DNA from: Candidatus Scybalocola faecigallinarum
Lineage (GTDB): Bacteria > Bacillota > Clostridia > Lachnospirales > Lachnospiraceae
Direction: 5' to 3'
Assembly (NCBI GenBank): GCA_018711005.1
Contig: DVIT01000032.1
Coordinates: 1-55,826 of the forward strand
DNA: 55,826 nucleotides
The position numbers and the translations under genes are program-made. Position 1 is the first letter of the stretch; every line of letters starts with the position of its first letter. The notes beneath the pieces were generated by a model. The model made no database searches, was not told the DNA's origin, and was given only the letters and a program-made list of their open reading frames with translations. Positions 25,243 through 34,028 of the stretch are shown in pieces.

Positions 25243-26349
25243 ATGGCCATATTAGCTGTAAGGATCGAAGATGAGGGGACCCTCAGATTTAATGAATTTT
25301 TTGATTATAACGGAAAGTGCTATGCTTTGAGCAAAAGCCGTGCGTCCTCTTGTGCGACAGGGATCGTCCTGGAGGATTTTTATGAATGCACAGTGCTGAC
25401 CGACTGGATCGAGGACATTCCGGTGATCTTTCTTTGGGAAGATCCTTCAAATAAAAAGATGAAAATATGCGGCTGGTACCGGAAGGCAAAAATCTGGCGC
25501 AAAGTCATGCAGCCGTGCCTGTTTTTAGAAGGAAATATTTGCGCCAGGTCTTTAGATGCAGTAATGCTGACAGCCGCCAGCCGTCCGGAGGCAGTACGGC
25601 CGCTGCCGGAAAGAGCTGTTGATTTTGGTGATAAAATGTACCGGGTCATTGAAAATGATGAGGACGGCTATGAGCAGCTGGAAGCTATTATGGAAAAAGC
25701 CTGGCCTCAGGAAACGATCCGCTATGATCTGGTTCCATCCGCCATGGATAAAGGGGCGATCCGCCGGGAAGCCGCTGCGCTTATGGGCGCCTGCGGCGGC
25801 GACAGCCGGAAAGCCCGGTATGAGGTCTGCATTCGCCAGTGTATGGCTTACGGTCAGATGCTTATGGATGATGCGTGTAAAGATATTGGAGATATAAAAA
25901 CATTAAGAGATTACGGGAAAATGGCAGTAACCCTCAGATCCGGCCAGGCAGACGGGTACTATTACGAAGCCCTGGCGGATGAGCATTTAGGTTTTGTAAA
26001 GGAAGGGCTTAAGGCTGTCAACAAAGCATTAAATATTGAACCTGACGGCGCTGATATACTGGCTTTAAAGGCAAATCTGCTGGCAGATATGGGAGATTAT
26101 TCCCAGGCGGCCAGTCTGTATTCGGAAAGCTTTGATATTTCCGCAGACGAGGCCTATCTGCTGATGAAAGGGTGTGTCCTTTTCATTATGGGCAATGTGG
26201 ACGGCGCTTATGAGGTTTACCGCCGGATCACAGATAAGGAGCTGCTGGAAGCTGCCGGGATCAATCTTAATGATATGGAGCGGCGGTGGCCCTTTGTGGC
26301 AATCCGCGGGCTGAAAAATTTATTAAAGAAGGGGAGTAAAGAAGGATGA
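25243..26349 (+). CDS. TPR-repeat protein of unknown function coupled to a sirtuin
   Basis: 368 residues, no signal peptide. The first 120 residues are an unrecognised domain rich in Trp and Cys (CYALSKSRASSCATGIVLEDFYECTVL, FLWEDPSNKKMKICGWYRKA), of a style suggesting a beta-rich nucleic-acid or ligand-binding fold, but I cannot name it. The C-terminal part (about 225-345) has tetratricopeptide-like helical pairs (YYEALADEHLGFVKEGLKAVNKALNIEPDG and the repeats that follow), used for protein contacts. AAGGAGG precedes ATG 25243. The stop overlaps the sirtuin start (ATGA), so the two are made together and may interact. Confidence 0.7.
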   Translation: MAILAVRIEDEGTLRFNEFFDYNGKCYALSKSRASSCATGIVLEDFYECTVLTDWIEDIPVIFLWEDPSNKKMKICGWYRKAKIWRKVMQPCLFLEGNICARSLDAVMLTAASRPEAVRPLPERAVDFGDKMYRVIENDEDGYEQLEAIMEKAWPQETIRYDLVPSAMDKGAIRREAAALMGACGGDSRKARYEVCIRQCMAYGQMLMDDACKDIGDIKTLRDYGKMAVTLRSGQADGYYYEALADEHLGFVKEGLKAVNKALNIEPDGADILALKANLLADMGDYSQAASLYSESFDISADEAYLLMKGCVLFIMGNVDGAYEVYRRITDKELLEAAGINLNDMERRWPFVAIRGLKNLLKKGSKEG

Positions 26350-27086
26350 CAGAGGAAATCAAAACATTGGCGCAAATGATCAAAGACAGTAAACGTATTG
26401 TATTTTTCGGCGGAGCAGGCGTGTCTACAGAAAGCGGTATTCCTGATTTCCGCAGTGAACAGGGGATCTACAATACTATCCATGAATACGGTGCGCCGCC
26501 GGAAGAAATGCTGTCTCACACATTTTTTATGAGAAATACGGAAAAATTTTATAACTTTTACCGCAGCACGATGATCTATCCCGACGCGCAGCCTAATGAT
26601 GCCCACAAAGCGCTGGCAAAGCTGGAAGCTGCCGGAAAGCTGACCGCTATTGTCACCCAGAATATTGACGGACTCCACCAGGCCGCCGGAAGCAAACGGG
26701 TCTATGAGGTTCACGGGTCTGTTCACAGAAATTATTGTATGAAATGTCATAAAGCATTTTCCTTAGATGAAGTCATGGCGATGAAGGGGATCCCAAGATG
26801 TGACAAATGCGGCGGCGTGATCAAGCCGGATGTGGTCCTGTATGAGGAATCTCTGGATGAAGATGCCATTAACGGCAGCATTGAGGCCATCCGACAGGCG
26901 GATATGCTTATCGTGGGCGGTACATCCTTAAATGTATACCCGGCAGCCGGTTTTGTCAGCTACTACAAGGGCAGCCGCCTTGTGCTTATTAATAAAAGCG
27001 CGACGTCTTATGACAAGTATGCAGATCTTCTGATCCATGACAGTATTGGAAAGGTATTGTCCCAGGCAGTAAATGAGGCCGTATAA
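26346..27086 (+). CDS. cobB: NAD-dependent protein deacylase, sirtuin family
   Basis: 246 residues. The Sir2 signatures are complete: GAGVSTESGIPDFRS (23-37, NAD binding), QNIDGLH (105-111), catalytic H123 (EVHGS), a four-Cys zinc site (C131, C134, C152, C155) and GGTSLNVYPAA. It removes acetyl or other acyl groups from lysines using NAD in the cytosol. It is a normal-length, ordinary bacterial sirtuin with no extra domain, so defence roles of the kind seen in long SIR2 proteins are not indicated. Translationally coupled to the TPR protein upstream. Confidence 0.95.
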   Translation: MTEEIKTLAQMIKDSKRIVFFGGAGVSTESGIPDFRSEQGIYNTIHEYGAPPEEMLSHTFFMRNTEKFYNFYRSTMIYPDAQPNDAHKALAKLEAAGKLTAIVTQNIDGLHQAAGSKRVYEVHGSVHRNYCMKCHKAFSLDEVMAMKGIPRCDKCGGVIKPDVVLYEESLDEDAINGSIEAIRQADMLIVGGTSLNVYPAAGFVSYYKGSRLVLINKSATSYDKYADLLIHDSIGKVLSQAVNEAV

Positions 27087-27098
27087 TACGGCCTCATT
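27072..27098. terminator. Hairpin over the cobB stop codon
   Basis: AATGAGGCCGTAT (27072-27084) pairs with ATACGGCCTCATT (27086-27098). The stem contains the last codons and stop of cobB. There is no good U-run on the plus strand; it may terminate the convergent HD-domain gene. Confidence 0.5.
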
Positions 27099-27128
27099 CC
27101 GGCTGCAGGGATATATACTTCAGACCGG

Positions 27129-27569
27129 TTACAGGGAGCCTGTTTTGGCGTTTAAATATGCCAGAGCCTCCCGGTATTTCTCACAGCGCAGAAGGTCATG
27201 TTCCGTCACCGTTTCCAGGCGGTCCAGATTAAGATTATCCTTCAGGTCGCTGATCTTAACGGCAACCGCCAGAGGATTGACGGTAAGAGCCTCTATGTAA
27301 GCCATATAGCTTTCACCGTGTCTGCGGGTCAGGAGGCACAGCGCCTCAAGAATATCGTCAGACACCTGGAGCATCCGCTTAAGATCGCCTGGGGTAAAGC
27401 AGGTATCTTCCAAAATATCGTGGAGAATAGCTGTGATCTTTTCTTCTGTTGTGCTGACACCGTCCATAACCCGCATGGGATGGCCGATGTAGTCGGCGCC
27501 TCCCTTATCTTTCTGGCCTGCATGGGCCATTTTGGCAAACTCAATGCACTTTTCTAATTGTTCATCCAT
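27129..27569 (-). CDS. Small HD-domain phosphohydrolase (RelA/SpoT hydrolase-like)
   Basis: 146 residues. The HD metal-site pattern of the RelA/SpoT hydrolase family is visible: H in MAHAGQKDKGG, HP in YIGHPMRVM, HDxxED (LHDILEDT) and DLKDNL near the C-terminus. Stand-alone proteins of this kind include Mesh1-like alarmone hydrolases, which degrade (p)ppGpp or related nucleotides; there is no synthetase domain. The start at 27569 is chosen from the family-like N-terminus MDEQLEKCIEFA; ATG 27581 abuts GGGGAGG and overlaps the upstream stop. Co-transcribed with the alpha/beta hydrolase. Substrate uncertain. Confidence 0.75.
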   Translation of the reverse strand: MDEQLEKCIEFAKMAHAGQKDKGGADYIGHPMRVMDGVSTTEEKITAILHDILEDTCFTPGDLKRMLQVSDDILEALCLLTRRHGESYMAYIEALTVNPLAVAVKISDLKDNLNLDRLETVTEHDLLRCEKYREALAYLNAKTGSL

Positions 27570-27573
27570 AATA

Positions 27574-28527
27574 TTACGCATCCTCCCCTTTAAGATGTGT
27601 GTTGCGGGTCAGCCAGGCCAGAACATCCTGATAAACCTGATGACGGTCCGTTTCATTAAGAATTTCGTGCCGGTCGTCATCATACAGCTGGATGGATACA
27701 TCATTGCTCCCGGCAGCCTTGTACATGTCATATACATGGACAACGCCTTTTCCAAATCCCCCCACAGGGTCTTTGGCCCCGGAAGTCAGCAAAAGAGGCA
27801 GATCTGAGGGTGTTTTGGCAGCATTGGACTTTTTGCTCACATACATAATGCCGTCAAAAAGCTCCTTATAGGCGCTGACTGTGAAAATAAATGTGCATCT
27901 CGGTTCGTTCCTGTAGGCATCCACAATGGCTTCATCCTTGGTCAGCCAGTCATAAGGGGTCCGGGACGGTTTAAACTTTTTATTATAAGAACCAAAAGCC
28001 AGATTATTAATAAATGTACTCCGGTATTTATTTCCTTTAAAGGCTCCTACAATGGAGGCCAGTATCTTTCCGGCAAAAGCAAGAGCCCAGGGCTGGTTGC
28101 CGGTTCCCATAATAATGGCGCCGGCCAGGCTCTTTCCGTACAGGCTGATATAGATCCGGGTTAAAAATGAGCCCATGCTGTGGCCCAGGAAAAAATAGGG
28201 GAGATCAGGAAATTCTCTGGCCTGTTTTATATGAAGGGCATGGAGGTCCCTGATAATATAATCAAATCCATCGTTTTTGGCAAAATATCCCCATTCCTGG
28301 GGATTGTTGACAGAATCTCCGTGTCCCAGATGATCCTCGCCGACAACAATATATCCGTTATCACAGAGAAAACGGGCAAAATCATCATACCGGTCAACAT
28401 ATTCTGCCATTCCGTGGACGATCTGGACGATGCCCAGATAAGTACCCTGGTCAGGCAGCCAGCGGTAGCCGTTGATCTTGTGGATACCATCGCTGGATTT
28501 ATAATGAAAATGTTGCTTAATAGCCAT
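27574..28527 (-). CDS. Alpha/beta hydrolase (lysophospholipase/monoacylglycerol lipase-like)
   Basis: 317 residues. Serine nucleophile in GHSMGS, acid in GAKDPVG, and His in DDRHEIL, in the correct order for the alpha/beta-hydrolase fold. The opening (HGMAEYVDRYDDFARFLCDNGYIVVGEDHLGHGDS) is typical of the lysophospholipase/monoacylglycerol lipase (PldB-like) family. It has no signal peptide. Ribosome binding site AAGGAGG precedes ATG 28527. Its stop is at the beginning of the HD-domain gene. The natural substrate is not known; lipid esters are the family norm. Confidence 0.87.
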   Translation of the reverse strand: MAIKQHFHYKSSDGIHKINGYRWLPDQGTYLGIVQIVHGMAEYVDRYDDFARFLCDNGYIVVGEDHLGHGDSVNNPQEWGYFAKNDGFDYIIRDLHALHIKQAREFPDLPYFFLGHSMGSFLTRIYISLYGKSLAGAIIMGTGNQPWALAFAGKILASIVGAFKGNKYRSTFINNLAFGSYNKKFKPSRTPYDWLTKDEAIVDAYRNEPRCTFIFTVSAYKELFDGIMYVSKKSNAAKTPSDLPLLLTSGAKDPVGGFGKGVVHVYDMYKAAGSNDVSIQLYDDDRHEILNETDRHQVYQDVLAWLTRNTHLKGEDA

Positions 28528-28555
28528 TATCTTCCTCCTTCCAGGCAGAGACTAT

Positions 28556-28577
28556 GGGGCAAAAGTTCTTTTGCCCC
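28556..28577 (-). other. Hairpin between the Cof phosphatase and alpha/beta hydrolase genes
   Basis: GGGGCAAAAG (28556-28565) pairs with CTTTTGCCCC (28568-28577), a 10-bp stem. On the minus strand it is not followed by T, so it may be an RNA processing or stability element within the operon rather than a terminator. Confidence 0.5.
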
Positions 28578-28598
28578 GGCAGTATATTTAAGGGGAAC

Positions 28599-29381
28599 TC
28601 AGATCCAGCCGAAATGACGGCAGGCATAAGCGATCCCGTCTTTATCGGCAGGCTTTGTCACAAAGGATGCCACGTCCTTCAGGCCGCTGACAGCATTTCC
28701 CATGGCAACAGAGAAAGGCGCTTTTAAAAACATATCCATATCGTTCCAGCCATCGCCAAAAACGACAACATCTTCCATATTGCCTCCCAGATATTCCATG
28801 ACCCGGGTAATGCCGGCATATTTGTCAGCCGGTTCAATCATAAGGTGATTGGGGTGGTAGCGCATGTGGGGCATGGTCTCCAGGATGGGATAAAGCTTTT
28901 CTTCTTCTTCCGTAATGGTTACAAAAATCTTATAGATCTTTTCTTTTGAAAAATCCAGCGTTTCATCAATAATATATTCCATAAAAGAAGAAAAATCCGG
29001 AGCCTGACGGGCGCTGGCTTCGCTGACAAAGTACAGGCGGTTATCGTCGTGGAGCGTTACGCCCACACCCCGGCCGTCACGGGTCAGCGCTGTACAAAGG
29101 GCGCCGGCCTTTTGGGGATCCAGGGGCAGGAGCTTTGCCAGCTGTCCGTCCAGAACGATTCCGTTGCCGCCGTCGGTGACAAGATTGTCAATATCTGTCA
29201 GCCGGGCCACCTCCCGGGTCATCCAGTGGGCCCGCCCGGTGGCAATAGAGACAAAGTGTCCGTTTTCTTTCAGCTGCTTTAAGGCCTGCCGGGTGGATTC
29301 CGGGACAACGGTCTTTTGGGTGCTGGGATCGCTCACGGTCAATGTGCCGTCAACATCAAAAAAGAAATACTTTTTATTCAT
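28599..29381 (-). CDS. Cof-type HAD-superfamily phosphatase
   Basis: 260 residues. HAD motif 1 FFFDVDGTLT (DxD), motif 2 in SIATGRAH, and motif 4 GDGWNDMDMF near the C-terminus. Between them lies the large C2 cap of the Cof/YidA class, which dephosphorylates sugar phosphates and similar metabolites in the cytosol. It follows trxB by only 6 bases, so the two share a transcript, though no functional link is obvious. The substrate is not predictable from sequence. Confidence 0.9.
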   Translation of the reverse strand: MNKKYFFFDVDGTLTVSDPSTQKTVVPESTRQALKQLKENGHFVSIATGRAHWMTREVARLTDIDNLVTDGGNGIVLDGQLAKLLPLDPQKAGALCTALTRDGRGVGVTLHDDNRLYFVSEASARQAPDFSSFMEYIIDETLDFSKEKIYKIFVTITEEEEKLYPILETMPHMRYHPNHLMIEPADKYAGITRVMEYLGGNMEDVVVFGDGWNDMDMFLKAPFSVAMGNAVSGLKDVASFVTKPADKDGIAYACRHFGWI

Positions 29382-29387
29382 TGGTGC

Positions 29388-30314
29388 TTAGCGGCCTTCT
29401 TCAAGATAGCGCTGCACAGAATAAACGGCGTTGGCTCCGTCTGCTGCAGCGGATACGACCTGACGCAGCTGCTTGGTGCGAACATCTCCGGCGGCAAAAA
29501 TACCCGGGGTGCTTGTGCGGCATGTTTCATCAGCAACAATGTAGCCGGTGCCGTCAAGTTCTACCAGATCTTTGTAAAGCTGAGTATCCGGTTCCATGCC
29601 TACGGCAATAAATACGCCGTCTACAGGAAGGGTTTCTTCGGCCTTGGTTACTTTATTCTGGATCGTTAAGCCGGAAACGCTGCCTTCGCCATCAATGGCA
29701 AGGGGAATGCTGTCCCAGTGAACCTGAACATTTTCCAAAGATAAGAGCCGATCAGATAAGACTTTGGCAGCCCGGAAGCTGTCCCGTCTGTGGATCACAT
29801 GGACCTTTTCGCAGAGCCGTGCCAGGAAAATGGCATCTTCTACGGCAACATCGCCGCCGCCGATGACAGCGGTTGTCTTATTTCTGAAAAAGGCGCCGTC
29901 ACAGGTTGCACAGTAGGAAACGCCGGCACCGGTAAACTTTTCTTCGCCAGGGATGCCCAGCTTTCTGTGGCTGGCACCGGTTGCAATTATAACGGTGCGT
30001 GTCTGTACGGTACTTCCGTCAGCCATGGAAAGCTCCTTGATCTGACCCTGGTCTGTGATTTTTACCACTTCGCCGGTCATAAACTGTCCGTTTAAATATT
30101 CCACATGCTCACGCATCTTCATGCCCAGGTCAAAGCCGCCGATGCCGGGCATACCCGGGTAATTATCAACCTCTGTTGTCGTCAGGATCTGGCCGCCGCT
30201 CATGCCGGTCTTTTCAATAATGACTGTGTTGAGACATGCCCGCTGGGCATAAACGGCAGCGCTTAATCCGGCAGGACCGGATCCGATAATAACAAGATCA
30301 TAAATATTATTCAT
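29388..30314 (-). CDS. trxB: Thioredoxin-disulfide reductase
   Basis: 308 residues, usual length. FAD site GSGPAGLSAA (11-20), the redox pair C135-AT-C138 (CATCDG), NADPH-binding GGGDVAVEDA, and a C-terminal FAD motif GIFAAGDVRTKQLRQVV. It transfers electrons from NADPH to thioredoxin for disulfide reduction. No thioredoxin gene is adjacent. Ribosome binding site AAAGGAA is before ATG 30314. It is divergent from the large membrane protein gene at 30477. Confidence 0.96.
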   Translation of the reverse strand: MNNIYDLVIIGSGPAGLSAAVYAQRACLNTVIIEKTGMSGGQILTTTEVDNYPGMPGIGGFDLGMKMREHVEYLNGQFMTGEVVKITDQGQIKELSMADGSTVQTRTVIIATGASHRKLGIPGEEKFTGAGVSYCATCDGAFFRNKTTAVIGGGDVAVEDAIFLARLCEKVHVIHRRDSFRAAKVLSDRLLSLENVQVHWDSIPLAIDGEGSVSGLTIQNKVTKAEETLPVDGVFIAVGMEPDTQLYKDLVELDGTGYIVADETCRTSTPGIFAAGDVRTKQLRQVVSAAADGANAVYSVQRYLEEGR

Positions 30315-30476
30315 ATTTGGATTCCTTTCTTTTTTAAATAAAAAAACATAGTTTGCTACAATTAGTATACACTATTTTAAGACTTTTGGATAGGGGGATT
30401 GAAACGAAGAAAGTTTTAGTGTAGAATATAGAATATAATGCCCGAAAAAGGTAAATTTGAGAAAAGGAGAAGAATA

Positions 30477-32693
30477 ATGGCCAGAAGGAAAAAACGTGAT
30501 TTTTGGGATGATGTGGAAGATGATGTAACACTTCAGGAAGAATCAGATACTGCCAGGTATTCTGCCGGAAATCAGGGTGAATATACAGAATATGAAGATG
30601 AAAGATTCAGGTTCACACGGTGCCTGCCGATAAAGGTGATCGCACGTATCCTCTTGTGCGTGGCCGCCGTTGTTATAGGCCTGTCCGGATATGTCGTATA
30701 CAGATATGTGGATGACCGGTATTCTAACGGAACGTATACCACAAGCTATTTTGACAGTAATGGTTTTTCAAGGGAATATAATGATACGGTGGAACGGCTG
30801 ATCCAGGGCCTGAAGGCTGTGGAAGGCGAAAGCGGCGCTGCGTCGGACCGGGCTGCGGAAATTATTTCCGGTGCTATGGGAACTTACATGAACTTTTCCT
30901 ACTACATTATGGATGGTTCCGGAAATCTGGTAGCTCAAAGCAGCGATGATGCAAGAGAACGTATTGAAGCCAGCAACCACTATCTGCGTATCTCCAATAC
31001 GGATAATGAATTTTCAGTGGATGCCGGAATCCCTACCACAGGCCTTAATAAGAATGCATGGCAGACCGCTTTGGATGAGTGTACGAATGCTTATCAGATC
31101 TACACTGCTGTGGATAATACCCTGATGTCCCAGGATGCATTTTATGATTCCTATATGGATTATCAGGATCTGACCAATTATTTTGGTATTGCGAGGATCG
31201 CTGGTATTGCAGCTATTGTAGTATTTATCATACTGCTGGTATTTTGCGTAATGTCCACAGGTATGTACAGAGGCTATGCCGGTGTGCGCTTAAGCTGGTT
31301 TGATAAGATCTTTACCGAGGCGGCGCTGATCATTATCCTGGCAGTGGCAGGTGCATTGATCTATGGGTTGTTCTATCTGTTCGGTCATGACATCCGTTTT
31401 GGAATTTGGCTGAAGGCCGCAGACGGCCTGCTGCTTTACGGCGTCCTTATCCGGGGATATTTCAGCCTTGTGCGCCGCATCAAAAGCGGAACATTTATTA
31501 CAAATTCGATTATTTACAAAATCTGTCATGGAGTGAACATGGCCCTGAATCATTTGCCCAAGGCGCTTAAGATCATAATTATCCTTTTGTTCCTTGTGGC
31601 GCTTAACGGCGGATTAGTCTATGCGCTCCTGTATATGAGAGATTTCGTTGTGGGAGGTATCCCTCTGATCTTCATTGTGGCTCCCGTTGTTTTTGTTATC
31701 GAACTGATCGCCTTTATCAGCTGTATTTTCGGCGTGGGTGATGAAGAAGACGAATACGGGCCGGAGGAGCCGGAAGAAGATGCCGGCGCTGAAGAAAGCG
31801 CAGGGAGTGCTTCCGATGACCAGGATTGGGAGGAAGTGGATTTCGGAAGTCAGATCAAAGAGGCTTCTGACGAAGCTTTTGAGGATCACAGCAGTGCAGA
31901 CAGCGGTGCTACTGTTGAAAATGTCCGCAGAAAGCCTGTAGATAAGACGGTAGTGCTTTCACAAAATGAGCGCCGTAAGGTTTTGGACAGCCTGGGATTC
32001 GGTGAGACACAGATGCTGGATACAAAGGCTGTTCGTGAAGCTGAGAAAGCATCAGCCAGAAGAAAGTCCGAGCCTGTACCGGATCTTGAGGATCTTTCAA
32101 GGCCCGGGGATAAGACAGAGATCATGGAGCCTTTGAATATTGCTGTTGAAGATGCGGTTAAGCCTGAGTATCATACAGAGCCGTCTATACAGCCTGAGAA
32201 GACAGAAACAGCTGCTGTATCTGGCGCGGCTGCTGTGAAAAAGGAAGAAGCTGTTTCCGACACTGTCCGAATGGCAGAAGACATGGGACTTGTGGATTTT
32301 ATCCAGCTGAACAAGGATGTGCGCAAGCTTTTCCGACTGAAGCTTAAGGCCCGCTCTATTGGCGTGACCTTGCGTGCGCCGGAAAAACCGATCCTTCTGG
32401 ATATTGATAAGGCAAATGCCATTAAGGTCCTGTCAATCCTGTTTGATAATATTGAGAAATATGCTGAAGAAGGTTCCAGAGTTTACATTGAAATGTATGC
32501 TCAAAACGGAAAGATGATCTATCTTATGAAGAACACTATCCGTGCAGACCTTCTGGGAGACACGACAAACGCTATGGGCCGGGGCCTTATGGAAGCAAAG
32601 CGTATTGTCCAGTCTGAAAAAGGCAAGTTTATTAACAGTGTGGAAGGGGATACCTATAAAGTGGGCATTCTCCTGGATGTAGCATCTGTTTAA
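30477..32693 (+). CDS. Large membrane protein with a histidine-kinase-like ATPase tail lacking a phosphoacceptor
   Basis: 738 residues from ATG 30477 (AAGGAGA about 8 bases upstream). A basic/acidic cytosolic start, membrane helix 1 (about 52-75), an extracellular domain (76-237) and five further helices (about 240-420). Then comes a very acidic linker (421-625, runs of Glu and Asp) and a C-terminal domain resembling GHKL/HATPase_c. That domain has an N-box-like ILFDNIEKYAEEGSRVYIEM but a changed G-box (AMGRGLMEAKRIVQ instead of the Gly-rich GxGxGL). No H-box phosphoacceptor is apparent. It looks like a sensor kinase that lost its phosphotransfer half, or a novel ATP-sensing membrane protein. 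A strong terminator follows. Confidence 0.75.
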   Translation: MARRKKRDFWDDVEDDVTLQEESDTARYSAGNQGEYTEYEDERFRFTRCLPIKVIARILLCVAAVVIGLSGYVVYRYVDDRYSNGTYTTSYFDSNGFSREYNDTVERLIQGLKAVEGESGAASDRAAEIISGAMGTYMNFSYYIMDGSGNLVAQSSDDARERIEASNHYLRISNTDNEFSVDAGIPTTGLNKNAWQTALDECTNAYQIYTAVDNTLMSQDAFYDSYMDYQDLTNYFGIARIAGIAAIVVFIILLVFCVMSTGMYRGYAGVRLSWFDKIFTEAALIIILAVAGALIYGLFYLFGHDIRFGIWLKAADGLLLYGVLIRGYFSLVRRIKSGTFITNSIIYKICHGVNMALNHLPKALKIIIILLFLVALNGGLVYALLYMRDFVVGGIPLIFIVAPVVFVIELIAFISCIFGVGDEEDEYGPEEPEEDAGAEESAGSASDDQDWEEVDFGSQIKEASDEAFEDHSSADSGATVENVRRKPVDKTVVLSQNERRKVLDSLGFGETQMLDTKAVREAEKASARRKSEPVPDLEDLSRPGDKTEIMEPLNIAVEDAVKPEYHTEPSIQPEKTETAAVSGAAAVKKEEAVSDTVRMAEDMGLVDFIQLNKDVRKLFRLKLKARSIGVTLRAPEKPILLDIDKANAIKVLSILFDNIEKYAEEGSRVYIEMYAQNGKMIYLMKNTIRADLLGDTTNAMGRGLMEAKRIVQSEKGKFINSVEGDTYKVGILLDVASV

Positions 32694-32700
32694 GATCATA

Positions 32701-32734
32701 AAAAGGCTGTGCGTTGTAAGGCGCACAGCCTTTT
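32701..32734 (+). terminator. Strong intrinsic terminator
   Basis: AAAAGGCTGTGCG (32701-32713) pairs with CGCACAGCCTTTT (32722-32734), followed by TGAG; a 13-bp stem with a short loop. Confidence 0.85.
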
Positions 32735-32901
32735 TGAGTGTCGGGAGAGCGTCGGCTGTGCTGATCCGGGACTCTAAAAATACCGCAAAAAAGCTGCAAG
32801 TTCCCTTCAGGTCTTTTCTCAGACCCTTTATAAATAAAAAAATCTGTAAAATTTTCAGGAAAAATCCCCAAACAGACAGAAACCTTATGACTGCCGAAAA
32901 A

Positions 32902-32929
32902 TTGCAAAATCCCCTCTATTTGATATAAT
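32902..32929 (+). promoter_or_regulatory. Promoter of the MerR/RacA-like gene
   Basis: TTGCAA (32902-32907) and TATAAT (32924-32929), spacer 16. The leader of about 125 bases contains a GCCGG/CCGGC repeat around 32980-33000 but no recognised riboswitch. From the terminator at 32734 to here I see no gene. Confidence 0.65.
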
Positions 32930-33062
32930 ATCCACGTACCCGATGAGGCGGACAAGGCGGGTTCGGACATAATGCCTGGCCGGCTCATGGGATGCCGGGA
33001 TGAAGGAAGCAGACCGGCATGATAAAATCCGGTTATGAAGACGACCAAATGGAGGTAATTTG

Positions 33063-33809
33063 ATGAGTGAGACAAGATACATCATATCTGACGCGGCGAA
33101 AATGATCAATGTGGAGCCTCATGTGCTTCGTTACTGGGAAGAAGAATTAGGTATGGATATACCAAGAAACGAAATGGGACACAGGTATTATACAGACCGG
33201 GAAGTACGGCTATTTACCCAGGTCAGGGATCTGAAGGAAAAAGGCTTCCAGCTTAAAGCAATAAAAATGATCTTGTCTACCTTATCTGAGGACATGCCTG
33301 CCAGTAATATCATTTCTTTAGAGAAAGTCCGGAAAGGATATGAGGATGAAGATCATGCCCCGCTTGAGGAACCTCAGGCTGCAGTAACAGCTTTTGACGG
33401 CCGGGATGAGGACATGGGGAAAGCTGAGACAGAAAAGGAAAGGCACGAGCCTGAGGCGCCGACCCTGACAGAGGATAAGGATCTGGCCCTGCCCCGGAAT
33501 ACGGATGTACAGTCCTTAAGTTCAGAAGAAAAAATGAAGCATTTTAAATACATAATGGATGGCATTGTTATGCAGGCCCTGAAAAAGAATAACCAGCTTT
33601 TAGAAGAACAGGTGGCGGGAAAGGTCATTAAGGAAATGGATTATATGTTCAGGGTACAGGAGGAAAAGGATGAGGAAAGATTCCGCAACCTGGACGAAAT
33701 GATCCGCAAAAAACAAAAGGGGCGGAAGGAAGCTGCTGCAGCCCGCATCCCGTCCTATGCCAAGCCTAAGACAAAAAAAAGATTTTTCGGCAAAAAGGAG
33801 CCATTTTAA
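33063..33809 (+). CDS. MerR-type DNA-binding protein with coiled coil, RacA-like architecture
   Basis: 248 residues from ATG 33063 (GGAGG 33051-33055, 7 bases spacing). Residues 1-75 are a MerR-type winged helix (ISDAAKMINVEPHVLRYWEEELGMDIPRNEMGHRYYTDREVRLFTQVRDLKEKGF). A variable acidic linker (80-155) leads to a predicted coiled coil (about 160-225: QALKKNNQLLEEQVAGKVIKEM) and a basic tail (KPKTKKRFFGKKEP). No ligand-sensing Cys is seen. B. subtilis RacA, which anchors chromosome ends to the cell pole at sporulation, has this order of parts. The role here is inferred from architecture only; a generic regulator is possible. Confidence 0.75.
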   Translation: MSETRYIISDAAKMINVEPHVLRYWEEELGMDIPRNEMGHRYYTDREVRLFTQVRDLKEKGFQLKAIKMILSTLSEDMPASNIISLEKVRKGYEDEDHAPLEEPQAAVTAFDGRDEDMGKAETEKERHEPEAPTLTEDKDLALPRNTDVQSLSSEEKMKHFKYIMDGIVMQALKKNNQLLEEQVAGKVIKEMDYMFRVQEEKDEERFRNLDEMIRKKQKGRKEAAAARIPSYAKPKTKKRFFGKKEPF

Positions 33810-33908
33810 GGTCGGTGTTCAGCTGGCGGACGGATTCCGTTTTACGTGCATGGCCAGTCCGATATCCGTTTAACTGGGTATGGCGGCTGCCTGCCGCATC
33901 CGTACAAA

Positions 33909-33940
33909 AAAAGCCTTGCAGGTTATACTGCAAGGCTTTT
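33909..33940 (+). terminator. Intrinsic terminator
   Basis: AAAAGCCTTGCAG (33909-33921) pairs with CTGCAAGGCTTTT (33928-33940), followed by more T. It ends the MerR/RacA-like gene. The 88 bases between it and the ferredoxin stop hold nothing recognisable. Confidence 0.85.
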
Positions 33941-34028
33941 TCGGCTATAGGAAAGATGTTCTCCTATAGCATAAACGTTCATTAATATGTACCGGGAGAC
34001 TTATAAAAGATGCTCCGGTCACACCGCA

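Noticed and set aside
26346-27086. Sirtuin as part of an antiphage system (SIR2-type defence)
   Set aside because: Length, zinc site and catalytic motifs are those of a standard CobB deacylase; defence SIR2 proteins carry extra domains or partners not seen here.
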